DNA from: Platycnemis pennipes
Lineage: Eukaryota > Arthropoda > Insecta > Odonata > Platycnemididae
Reading direction: 5' to 3'
Length of the DNA stretch: 64,000 bases
Assembly: GCA_933228895.1 (NCBI GenBank)
Contig: OW121855.1
Span: 39,198,698 to 39,262,697 of the forward strand
The notes below the pieces were generated by a model. The model worked only from the letters and a program-made list of their open reading frames with translations. It did not search any database and was not told where the DNA came from. Of this stretch, positions 34,735 through 44,279 are shown one piece after another. Both the position numbers and the translations under genes were made by a program. How positions within the stretch are numbered: the first letter of the stretch is position 1; each line of letters starts with the position of its first letter.

Positions 34735-34936
34735 CGCTTCTTCATCTGACGTCTCCGAGAGAGTTGATGTCCTTGCTCCGCGAGAGCCCGTAAACAACTG
34801 ACCGTCTGCTCGTTTTCCCTCCGTCGTCGGCTCGTATCCTTCCTTGGCTTGTCTCGGCGAGACCGCCTTTCGGTCAACATCCTCTCCCGGCGTCCTTTCG
34901 TTCCGCGGCTTGAATATCCGTTGCACCATTACATAG
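34735..34936 (-). CDS. Candidate host exon, 3' part (split by hAT insertion)
   Basis: CpG-rich stretch with an open minus-strand frame: MVQRIFKPRNERTPGEDVDR, then KAVSPRQAKEGYEPTTEG and LSETSDEEA, followed at once by a strong donor GTGAGTAC (34734 downward). The frame is continuous with 40112-40039 on the other side of the hAT element once the element and one target copy are ignored, giving 92 codons from an ATG to the donor. Basic, Ser/Thr/Glu-rich, no domain recognised. It could be a first coding exon of an unseen gene, a 5' UTR exon, or part of an older repeat. Confidence 0.45.
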
Positions 34937-36915
34937 ATTCTAGCCAGTGGCGGATCTAGGTTTTGACCAAGGGGGGGCTGACCGGGGGTCTGGGTAATTC
35001 CCCTCAGCCGAAGGGGGGTTCGCGGATTTTGGAAATTTGGGATTTTCAAGATTCAAAAACGGCGATTTTAGGCTAATTCTTTGATAAAGAAGACACTACT
35101 ATGCACATGTAGTAGGTCGTTGTATTAGTAAAAGATTTATGGTGGTCATTATGGGACTAGATTGAAATACCGGTAATATTGATTATAAAACCTTATGATG
35201 ATATTTTATCTAGTTTTTAAAGTATGACTTAATGATAAGGAACACAAATATAGACAAATCAATTTTATGATTAGATAAGTTCATTTGTTTTTATTACTAA
35301 ATTTTTACGTTAAAAAACAGTCAGGAAGTTAAAATAGGAAAAACATTCAAAATGTAATTATAATTAATTTAAATTTGACTGGTTGTTGATCTTTGAACTA
35401 GAGATACTTAACAATAAAAGGGGGAATTTATAATGGGTGCTATAAAATAGTAAAAATATTACTTCCGATTGAATACAGCGGTGTAATTTAAAAAGCTACA
35501 ATGACATTCTTCGCCTAGTTGTGGAAGCTACGTTATGAATGATTTTCCCAGTTCTCAACACTCATCCGTCTATTCTTAGCCTTGCTAAATATGCTGATTA
35601 TTTCGTCTGCTGGTATCACCCTTTCTTTTGACACGTTTGCGAGTGACAGGCCATTTAATCGTACATCTCCCATAGTACTTCTAAAATAAGTCTTCAACCT
35701 AAAACCAAACATAAAACCCATTTTACATGTTATAAATATGTAATTAGAAAAAGTACAAAAATATTTTACATACATTATTAAAAAGTAGAACAACAAAAAA
35801 GATCTTTGAAACAACAAACATAAAAGTGTTTGATAACATGACTGATTTAGAAAGGTTATAATACATAATTATAATTACCTTCTTAGCGTTGAAAATGAAC
35901 GTTCCGCTGTTGCAGTTGTATCAGGGATCGTTTCCGAAACTTGAAGGAGAATACTGATCAATGGGAAAAAAGAAATGTCCAATTCTTTGATTGTAGCAAA
36001 GACTGTTTCAGGCGGATTTCATACGTTGCTCCATTTGTTTCTCCACATCTTGATTTCTCCCACCATCAAGGTGGTAGGTACTTCTAATCTATTCAGTATA
36101 GGTTTGATGTTTTTCAGCAGCAGCTAGAATTTCCTTGTTGGTGAATCTTGATAGGTTGGAGGAAATGAGGCCTTCAAGAGGAAGGACTCCACAGAAACCT
36201 CTGCTGAATCTTGCATCTATCTCTGAAATAAAATGATCCAAAAGAGGCAGGAAGACTGATCTCCTGAAATATTCTTCAGGATTTTCTGCGGGCGCGTTGC
36301 TTCAGTTTCTTTGACGTATACATGTTGTCGGTGTTGATATTTCAAACCCCAGCTCATCTGCAACTTGAAGGGAGTTTTCGTACAGACTTTTGAACTCAAG
36401 TTCGGCTTCGCGCAGAATATTTTTGAAGTTCTCCAAAATGTCAGTTACGAGTCTCGTACGTTAACTAAAGCAGACGAGATATCCTGCTTGGGGCTTTGCA
36501 ACCGTAGACTTAGTTAAAGTTAAACCAAGGCAGTAGGCTGCAACTTCAAGGCCAACAACAAATTCGCTTTTTTTGATGGCGCAGGATAACATGTACGCTT
36601 CAGACGACACTTCTGGCGTTTTGTTGTCAATCAAATTTTCCAGTACTGTGACAGCAGGAACAATTACCTCTTTAAAGGTGATAACGCTATCATGTCTCTT
36701 GACCCATCGTGTAGAGTAAAGTGCCCTCAGTCTCTGTTTCTTTGATTCGGAGAAATTCATCTTTTCGAGAACATCGATAAGAGCATTTACTCGATGAGTG
36801 GAGGCCGATAGGAAGACAGAAACCGTTCCAACCGTTCCCATAACATTTCTTATTGCTGGGATTTCGCAACATTTTGTGATGCACAAGTTCAAGGAGCGAC
36901 TGAAGCAACCCTTAT

Positions 36916-37160
36916 GGAAATTTCAGATCAGGTCTGATCTGGAAATTCCAGATCAGGAAATGAGCTGATCTAAATCCTGATCTGGAAATTTCAGATCAGG
37001 TCTGATCTGGAAATTCCAGATCAGGAAATGAGCTGATCTAAATCCTGATCTGAAAATTTCAGATCAGGTCTGATCTGAAAATTCCAGATCAGGAAATGAG
37101 CTGATCTAAATCCTGATCTGGAAATTCCAGATCAGGTCTGATCTGGAATCCTGATTAGGA
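36916..37160. repeat. Left subterminal array, 68-bp units
   Basis: Units start at 36916, 36984 and 37052, with a partial fourth at 37120. Each contains AGATCAGGTCTGATCT, CCAGATCAGG and TGAGCTGATC. Only a few substitutions separate the units. Confidence 0.93.
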
Positions 37161-38233
37161 TTTCAATCTATTTTAGGTCAATAAATACTACCTCTTTTAT
37201 GTTAAAAATAACATTTTATTGGCCACTGAAATACTTAAAAAAAAAAGAGCAATTATGAAAATATAATCCACATCAATTTACACTCGCATATCCCATTGAA
37301 AGCCCTTTTCTTGCCCACACATGGAACTGCTGCTCCTTTTATATTTTCCAAGTCTTTAAAAGGAACGCCTTTCCACTAATGATGCCCAAGAACATCTGTA
37401 GGAATAGAAAAGGTATATGATTACCATAATATAGAAAGCACTTAGGTAAAACCTATTAATTCCTTTTATCTTGGGGTATAAGCATTTATGGCAATTATAG
37501 ACTATTGCAATGCTTTTGCCTGGTTATATTACTTAATAGTAATGTGTATTACTTAGATACAAGTTATAAAGTCCAGGAATCTACAACATTGCATTTCATA
37601 AGTAATCTCGAGGCTCTCCTTAGTATTACCAGGCGTAGTATTGAATCATAACATTAGGCCAACTAGTCCAAAACTACTTAAATTTCAGGAATAACTACTT
37701 ACCCACAGTTATATCCTAGATTTCCAATTAGTAATTATTTCCTCTTCACTTCCACCAAGAAAGTGATAAGTTCAGGTTCATCCCTAAATATCCTCTTTAG
37801 TATGATTACAATACTTTATTTTTGTTTTGTCACTCACTTCACCGTACATTGTTGTTTTCTTTCGCGCTGCAAAGTAGATCAAAATAACATTCATGTAAAA
37901 TGTTGCAAACTTAAGCAGTTTCTGACTAATCAAAGAATAACTCTGGAATCAAACCGAATGAAAGGGCTGCTTGCCTCAAAAGGCTCTATAGCAATTAACC
38001 CGATTGGAAACCCAAAACGTGTTTAACTCTATGCACCGGGAAAACACACAATCGAAAGATTCAACTGATAAGCTTATACATATTCACGATTATAAAGTAA
38101 CGCAACTTTTTTACAGGTATGGCTACTAAATGCAGCACATCGCCAATGCTTGAAATACATTTTCAGTGTGAAAGGAGTTGTCGTGAACGTTATTCAGCAA
38201 GCACATTAATTAATAAGAGAATGAATGAAACTT

Positions 38234-38574
38234 ACCTCACTAATTGATGCTCCGAGAATAGCGGTGTAAATATCGCTGCTAGACGATTCAACTGATTCCT
38301 TCCATCGGAGTAAAAGACTAATAATACATATATAATTAGTAATACAATTATCACCAATTACACGATGGTCACACGCCGTTCAATGTGAAACTTGCGTAAA
38401 TTGATGTTCCGTTGTTTCCCAGCATTCAATGTTAGGCGCGTTCCGAAATTCACTGCCTGTACTAGCGGCAGTACTAGACGGCATGCCGTCAATCGGAACA
38501 ATTTTCTCGTACAAGCGTTTGTACAAGAAATTGCACAAAAAATGAACCGTGTATAACGGCCTTGAGTCATCCAT
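38234..38574 (-). pseudogene. Possible relic exons inside the TIR element
   Basis: The first open stretch (38574-38380) starts MDDSRPLYTVHFLCNFLYKR and includes GMPSSTAASTGSEFRN. The second (38310-38234) can be read LLRWKESVESSSSDIYTAIL then GASISE before a GTAAGT donor. Protein-like composition but no family recognised. Expression and function unproven. Confidence 0.3.
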
Positions 38575-38877
38575 TAAATTTAAACTATTAATATAATATC
38601 CATTTGTTACACCTTCGCCCGAAACAGCGGGGATCCTCCTGGCACAGTTCCCAGAGAGAAACTCCCATCAGCGTATATGCATTATTCATCATAATATTCA
38701 TTCCTTATGTAGACATTGAAGAAATACACAATTTTTTGTGGACTATTGTGAAATATTCCTTCATAGTCTACAAGCAGGTCAAAAATTGACTTGACAACAT
38801 TATACTCAGGTATTATTGTCATATGACAAAAATATCCAACAAAACTAAGGTTGAAGTTGAAAACCAAGGTTCAGTGC

Positions 38878-39118
38878 AGACCTGATCAGATTTAGATCAG
38901 GCCTGATCAAGTCAGATCAGACCTGATCAGGTTCAGATCAGACCTGATCAGGTTCAGATCAGACCTGATCAGGTTCAGATCAGACCTGATCAGGTTCAGA
39001 TCAGACCTGATCAGGTCAGATCAGACCTGATCTGGATCAGATCAGACCTGATCAGGTTCAGATCAGACCTGATCAGGTCATATCAGACCTGATCTGGATC
39101 AGATCAGACCTGATCTGA
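38878..39118. repeat. Right subterminal array, ~20-bp palindromic units
   Basis: Eleven or so units of AGATCAGACCTGATCAGGTT, variants with GATCTGGATC at the inner end. Core TGATCAGG/CCTGATCA is self-complementary, so single strands can fold into many hairpins. Confidence 0.93.
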
Positions 39119-40038
39119 AATTTCCACAAGGGAATGAGTGTAAATTGCGAGTGGCTGTTGCTGCGATATTAGGGCTTGCACGCCGCGGCGCGCCGTGTAA
39201 ATGTCCCGCCATATTTGATCCTCCGTCGTACCCTTGACAACATAGGTAGTCATATGACAAGCCAAGTTTTGACATCTCTTCGTCTATCATTGATTTTATA
39301 GCCAACCTCGTTGTTGATTTGAGTTCAATGAAGCCAATAAATTCCTCCTTTACTATGGATTTGTTCAAATCAATGCATCGTACACATAATGTAAGTTGCT
39401 CCTTCCTACTAACATCGGTAGTCTCGTCACATAGTATGAAGAAATATTTGGCTTTTTTTACATCTTCAACAATTTTCTAACGTAAAAAATCACCAATGCA
39501 TTCTATCATATCATTTTGGATGGTATTGCTAATAAGTGTGTTGTTGCGTTTGCATGTCGAAAGATGTCATTTTAAGTCTTCGTCGCCTGCATCTATTCTA
39601 AATGACAAGAGACTTTGAAAACCCCCTGTTTTCCTTGAAGAGCCATTTCTTGGTCTTCTTCACTGCTCAAATTGCCATCTTCTTGATGGCCCCTCATGGG
39701 GAGGTTGTTCTGGGAACAAAATAGTGTTCTTTTTACTATGGGTTTCAATCGTATTCCATTTTGCTCAACTGTTTGCTTTTTTTATATCGATCATTACACC
39801 AACATGTTTGGTTGAAATTCCAGGAGCAGATACCATAGACTTTTGAAATGTAGAGCTTTCTCCATTGTAACTAAATATAACTAATATAGCTAAATACTTA
39901 TAAAAATATAACTAAATACTTTTTACAAAGTAGTAACCTCCAAAAATTTCGATTTTATCTAGTGTATGTTTCCACCCAATGGGGGGTGGGGGGGGGGCCT
40001 TGGCCCCCTTAGCCCCCCCCCCCATAGATCCGCCACTG

Positions 40039-40112
40039 ATTCTAGCCATACTTGGCTTACAGATGACGCAAAAATTATCTCGTATGGTGCTCCAAAATCC
40101 TTCCTCTGTCAT
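40039..40112 (-). CDS. Candidate host exon, 5' part (split by hAT insertion)
   Basis: ATG at 40112, then MTEEGFWSTIRDNFCVICKP and SMARI, running into the hAT target site. No stop occurs between this ATG and the donor at 34734 once the 5.1-kb element is discounted. The frame is also open upstream of the ATG for at least 17 codons. The P450 gene lies farther along on the same strand. Confidence 0.4.
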
Positions 40113-40179
40113 CGTGACCAGCTCGAGCGGTTCACAGAAAAAAATGCCAGTTAACAAAAGCAAGAAAAGGTAAGGGGGT

Positions 40180-40361
40180 CAGTGGCGTACCAAAGATACC
40201 TTGGCGTACTTTGGCGCCTGGGGCTAACTAGATGGTAGCCGCCCCCGGTAGAAAAAAATATTTTTTCTTAGACTAATAAAAGATGTTTTTCAATTTTGGC
40301 GCCCCCCCATTACGGCGCCGGGTGCGGCCGCCCCTTTCGACGTCCCCTTTGTACGCTACGG
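40180..40361. mobile_element. 182-bp hAT-type MITE
   Basis: Left end CAGTGGCGTACCAAAG; right end, inverted, CCGTAGCGTACAAAGG. Flanks AAGGGGGT (40172-40179) and AAGGGAGT (40362-40369) form an 8-bp duplication with one change. Interior has GGCGCC-rich tracts. Confidence 0.75.
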
Positions 40362-40404
40362 AAGGGAGTATTGCCATCTGAGAAGCTGAGTAACCAGCGA
40401 TTAA

Positions 40405-40830
40405 CCAATCTTGAAGGGAACAGTAAGAGGATTGGCCCAGGCGAAGAGGGTATGCTATCATAAGAAGAATAAACTCACTGATGAAAATACAAGCTCTGAA
40501 GTAAGGGAACACTTCATTAGAACTTACATAAGGAACGTGTATGGCAGTGAGGTACGGATGATAATGGCCGATGGAAATTTGTTGTTACAGAGGAAAAATG
40601 ACCGAATGGATGGACCGATTTGATAAACAAGGAAGTCCTAAGAAGAATAGGTATTGGAAACAATCGCCGGGGATAAAGTGAAAAGGGAAGGATGGCAAAG
40701 GAAGGACTCGTATAAGATATATGGAGCTAAAGTAGTTATAGGATGTGAAAGAGAACAATTATATAAAGATGAAGAGGCTCGCTGATAGGAGAACCGAGTT
40801 GAGAGCCATGCATCCTATCAACACCACCTA
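40405..40830 (+). pseudogene. RTE LINE C-terminal fragment
   Basis: LAQAKRVCYHKKNKLTDENT, then SSEVREHFIRTYI and VYGSE.R, a MIMA(D)-like block, KNDRMDGPI, and later EDRIKMKRLADRRT-type sequence near 40770. Multiple frameshifts. Same family as 9905-10900. Confidence 0.75.
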
Positions 40831-41237
40831 GATATAGGTTCCACCAATCTCTGGATGATGACGAACGCTTTTTGGAAGACATTGGTTTTGCCAACTTAGG
40901 GTCTTGTGGTTGAGGCGTAATGCATCAAGGAATGTCCGTGAATAAATGGCCCATCGACCACAAGCTTCATCATTCGAATTTTCTTTCCTTACGGTTGAGG
41001 GCCGGATTAAGAAGCCTCAACATTTACAAGATTTTGGTGCCCCGTCATATATGTATTTCAAAATATAAACAATATATAACCGTACCATAAACTAATATCT
41101 AGAAGATTCAAAATGTTCAATTTCGTATTCATCCCCTTCATTTATAGTTTAAAAGTTTTCAAATTAAATTTCTTTGGCCTTCTTTTCCCTTGATGGCATG
41201 AGCACGTGCTTATTTTGCTGAATGGTTAATCTAGTAA

Positions 41238-41263
41238 GGCCTAGTACACTAGTGTACTAGGCC
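41238..41263. repeat. 26-nt perfect palindrome
   Basis: GGCCTAGTACACT and its exact inverse. Followed by GTAC-rich sequence (CCGTACTGTCCGTACCGTACG). Function unknown. Confidence 0.85.
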
Positions 41264-41269
41264 GTACTG

Positions 41270-41925
41270 TCCGTACCGTACGTAGGCCGCTACTGTAAAC
41301 AGTAGGTGAACTTTCCATCAGGACTGGCATTAAGATGATACGTAAATGCGCACTCCTCGTCAATCGAGTCGAAAACAGCCATCGATTTTACTTTAAGTGT
41401 AAATGACGGAAAGGTATGAGTTGCAGTTAATAGTTGATTGTTGGTTTAATTTATTTCTGCGTTTTTTGCTTCATGAAGGTATCCCTTTTGATGATAACCA
41501 ATCTTGTCGAGTTTTCACGATTCGTAATTTATTGATGGCAGAACGTTTCAACGCTCCTCGTTATCTTGAGTTTGGCATGCACTTATAAACAGTCATACGC
41601 ATTATTTCTCTTGTCAACATTCCTTTTTCTTAACTAATACAAAGCCTATAGCGATGAATAATGTTTCAGTGGATAGTATTTTTGTTGCTAACTTCTGATA
41701 TTGCATACTCAGTTTATGCTGAAATGCATTGTTTTTTATGCTATGAAAAATCGTTTATAATGATTAAAATGAAAAGAAAAATCTTTTAGACCAAAGTGTA
41801 ACGAAACAAGAACGCCCCCAAGAAGATCAAATAAACAACGTAGACGAAATGATTATTGTCACCAAGGGACATGTTGGTATGTTGCTTCTAACCGTGCCAA
41901 GTAGCAGAAGTATTGCCAGTTGCAA
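41270..41925. other. Non-coding, nothing recognised
   Basis: Short frames only; no repeat ends identified. Confidence 0.4.
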
Positions 41926-41929
41926 ATCA

Positions 41930-42035
41930 GCATCATCGGTCAACGATCCTAGGATTGGTTTGACGCAGCCCTACATTCGATTCTTCTCTACGCCAACCTC
42001 TTCATGTGAACGTAATTTTTCTACAGATCGGTGAG
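41930..42035 (-). mobile_element. RTE LINE 3' tail
   Basis: ATCAGCATCATCGGTCAACG, then CCTAGGATTGGTTTGACGCA and CCAACCTCTTCATGTGAACG. Antisense, truncated to about 100 bp. Confidence 0.8.
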
Positions 42036-42039
42036 AGCA

Positions 42040-42262
42040 GAGCTCACCCCGTACTGAGCCATTGGCGTGTGAAATTCACATATTCAGGGTAGGGAGGGGG
42101 GGCAGTTCCTGCGATTTCCTACGAAGTTCTGACACGCAGAAAATCGAATCGCGAGGATTTTAAGGTGGAGGCGTCTAGAACGGCTCTTGCATGGCATTTG
42201 AACCCTGGGCCTGGGCTCGGTAGCTCAGCGCCTTACCCACTAGGCCACTGTGACCCCCTCAA
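42040..42262 (-). mobile_element. tRNA-derived SINE, best-preserved head
   Basis: The minus strand has a box A TGGCCTAGTGGGTAAGGCGC (42247-42228) and a box B GGTTCAAATGCC (42204-42193): an internal RNA polymerase III promoter of the tRNA type. The body downstream is unrelated to any gene. It abuts the RTE tail, with which it may share a target or a 3' end. Confidence 0.7.
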
Positions 42263-42269
42263 ATGCAAA

Positions 42270-43860
42270 TACGTTCACCTTAATAAACAGTTTTTGCTAT
42301 TTTGGTTGTGCACTTCCCCGGATATGTCAACAACCCAACAAAAAGGTCACGTTTAATTAACTTGCTTGCTGTGTTGAACGTTGAAGGCACTATTGCCGAT
42401 CCCTGCGCCAGTGTCGTGTAAAGGCTGCCCAGGGTGCAAAGGGCAGTTGGGTCATTGCCTCAATGGTGTTGTGGAAAAGAGCGGGTTCCCGGCTCGTGAT
42501 TTGTACATATTTTGATAATGCGGGCTTGGCTTCTGACCCTCTTCCTTACTAACCCCCAAAGCAACCTGAGCTTCCGTTGATCATTCTTCAGCAGCTATTA
42601 TATACGGTCTAGCTCTTGCCGCCGGCCTGTGCCTTTTCCCGCGACACTAGTTTGAAGCTGAGCTTCTGCAGTGAGGTATAGAGTTGTTATGCTACTTAGA
42701 AAATAGTCGTTTGCGGATAAGTACATGGTAATCTGTTGTATTATTCTCCAGAAAATTCGGAGAGGAGAATTGTGATATAAACGGCTCTTCTAGCTGAAAA
42801 TATGTTGCACAATAAATATTTCAGGCATTAGGGGTCAGTTGTTTATTCACTGCTGAAAGACCAAGACCTTTTTGGGACTTATTCTTTATTAAGAACACCA
42901 ATTTAAGACGCAGCCATGGTTCTGGGCATGCATCAAAATGAAGCTTGATTGGCTAAGCTTTAAAGAGCGAGCATTCATGCTGTAAGTTATTCCTGCTATT
43001 GATACTGACCATAATCAAAAAGCTTTCTTTATTGAAGATTTATATTCGTCAATATCATAAGTGTAAAAGTTAGATAGCTGCAGTCCAATTTTCGTCTACA
43101 GAGCATGGGATTCATTTCGGAAACCGAATAAGATACAAATTTAAGCATCGAGTTTTGTTATAAATTCCTGTGAACGTATCATAAGTCTCACTCAGTCTTG
43201 GGAAGAGTTTTTTGGGTAACCATAAAGACTCGTTGGCTGTTCAAATGAAAAATTCGAATAACACGTATTTAAATCTGACACTTCAGACATTTCTACCCCT
43301 ACACTACATTAGCAGGACAGACGCAACAAATTAAGAACCAGCAGAGTGATATAAGAACTCGTTTTTTCCGAGTAAAATACACGTACACTATGCAAACGAA
43401 GGGTAATTATTTTAAACGCATCACAAGCCGTACTTCATTACTGATTTGCGAAGTCTTTTTTCAACTGTAAGTGTACTTCACGGCAAGGTAAAATGTTGAT
43501 GAATGGTTAATACCAAATTCCTCTACATTCCGGTTAGTCTTTTTGCCTACAACATCTTAATTTGGCATGTGTACTACCATAATACTCATCTCTTTATTTT
43601 CCTCAAGATTTTCCCTTGTCCTACTTTGAAGTATGCTACCAGAACAAGAAATCTCAGGATGTGTCCAATACAGGTTGTTCTCTGCCGTGTTGCGCTACAT
43701 TTTTCCTCATTTGCTCAGCTGTATGGTTTCTGTTTTAAACTGTAATCGAAAGATCATAAGTAAATTAAACATATTTTTGAAACCGAGAATGGTGTTAAGA
43801 AGCATTGCCTTGCGACTGAGATGTTAATGGGTATTATTTCCTCAAAATAATATGTGATAA
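42270..43860. other. Non-coding, nothing recognised
   Basis: AT-rich DNA; frames of up to 80 codons (43503-43745) lack domains and overlap in other frames. Confidence 0.4.
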
Positions 43861-43899
43861 TTATATGAAAAGGTCCAAAACTTACCTCGATAAACGTGC

Positions 43900-44275
43900 G
43901 AAAAAGTCTAGGGCCATTTGTGCCATTAAGAGTACGTGGACAGTTGGTTGGAAGTTGGAATTTTCAGAGAGGGGCAAGAATGGAATGAAACCTGGCGTCA
44001 GCAATAGCGTGCTCGTAATAATAGTCACCAAGGGGTCAACGGTTTACCGTCTCATCCGACGGACAGAGTACTTAACTGCAAGTGCTCTCACATAGCACTG
44101 AAATTGGGACCGGAATACCGCTGAAAAATCTATGCCACTTCCTGACTTCGAACCTGGCCTCAGTGAATGGGGAGCCGCCAATCTTTTGAGGAAGGTCCTT
44201 GCATATCATGGTAATGATAAGTTTTGTAAGGTGTCTCAGGAATGATTGCACCACACCACCCCAATCCCTAGAAGA
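43900..44275 (-). mobile_element. tRNA-derived SINE, diverged copy
   Basis: The body shares AAACCTGGCGTCAGCAATAG, AGTCACCAAGGGGTCAACGG and CCGGAATACCGCTGAAAAAT with copies at 14555, 21190 and 62790. The minus-strand head region near 44270 is diverged; a box-B-like GGTTCGAAGTCAGG lies at 44156-44143. Confidence 0.6.
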
Positions 44276-44279
44276 GCAA

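Larger units (their letters stand above)
36909..39132. mobile_element. 2224-bp TIR element with palindromic subterminal arrays
   Basis: The ends match: CCCTTATGGAAATTTCAGAT at the left and, inverted, CCCTTGTGGAAATTTCAGAT at the right, extending to about 33 bp with one mismatch. The hAT frame on each side shows a 2-bp duplication (AA on the plus strand, 36907-36908 and 39133-39134). Inside the left end are three 68-bp units; inside the right end about eleven ~20-bp units. Both are made of GATCAG/CTGATC palindromes. There is no recognisable transposase. Minus-strand open stretches at 38574-38380 and 38310-38234 (the latter ending in GTAAGT) could be relics of a two-exon gene. Superfamily not assignable. 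Confidence 0.88.
35530..39850 (-). pseudogene. hAT transposase (ZMYM1-like, DUF4371 type), decayed and interrupted
   Basis: Minus-strand blocks in order: IQNDMIECIGDFLR, an in-frame TAG, then KIVEDVKKAKYFFILCDETT (39480-39420), CVRCIDLNKSIVKEEFIGF, YLCCQGYDGGSNMAG (39230), GVQALISQQQPLAIYTH up to 39135, the nested element, then FSRSLNLCITKCCEI (36905), VSVFLSASTHRVNALID, STRWVKRHDS, then RRSVFLPLLDHFISEIDARF (36270-36210), and the hAT C-terminal dimerisation motif TTATAERSFSTLRR (35910) followed by a GT-AG intron (about 35878-35700) and LKTYFRSTMGDVRLNGLSLA. Known role: cut-and-paste transposase. At least two stops (near 39575 and 39477), a frameshift in a CGCGCC tract near 39195 and others after 36460 make it non-functional. 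Confidence 0.9.
34945..40038 (-). mobile_element. hAT transposon with 8-bp target duplication, hosting a nested element
   Basis: Terminal repeats CAGTGGCGGATCTA at both ends (inverted) and perfect 8-bp duplications ATTCTAGC at 34937-34944 and 40039-40046. Total 5094 bp, of which 2224 bp (36909-39132) is a later insertion, so the hAT itself is 2870 bp. Both ends have G-rich or C-rich tracts. It carries a minus-strand hAT/DUF4371-type transposase with several inactivating changes. It landed inside an open, CpG-rich frame. Confidence 0.95.

Noticed and set aside
34696..35049. 117-codon minus-strand frame as one gene
   Set aside because: Its first third is the hAT terminus. Only the part below 34937 can be host sequence, and a splice donor at 34734 fits better than reading on to the stop.
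36916..39118. Short repeated palindromes at 36.9-37.2 and 38.9-39.1 kb as a CRISPR array
   Set aside because: The units are back-to-back without unique spacers, the two arrays differ, the DNA is eukaryotic, and they lie at the two ends of an element with inverted termini.
39912..40163. Frames with poly-Gly and poly-Pro near 39966-40173 as coding
   Set aside because: They run across the G/C tract of the hAT end and its target site; the Gly/Pro runs are translated homopolymers.
42193..42247. A functional tRNA gene
   Set aside because: Box A and B are present but the cloverleaf arms do not pair and the sequence runs into a SINE body.
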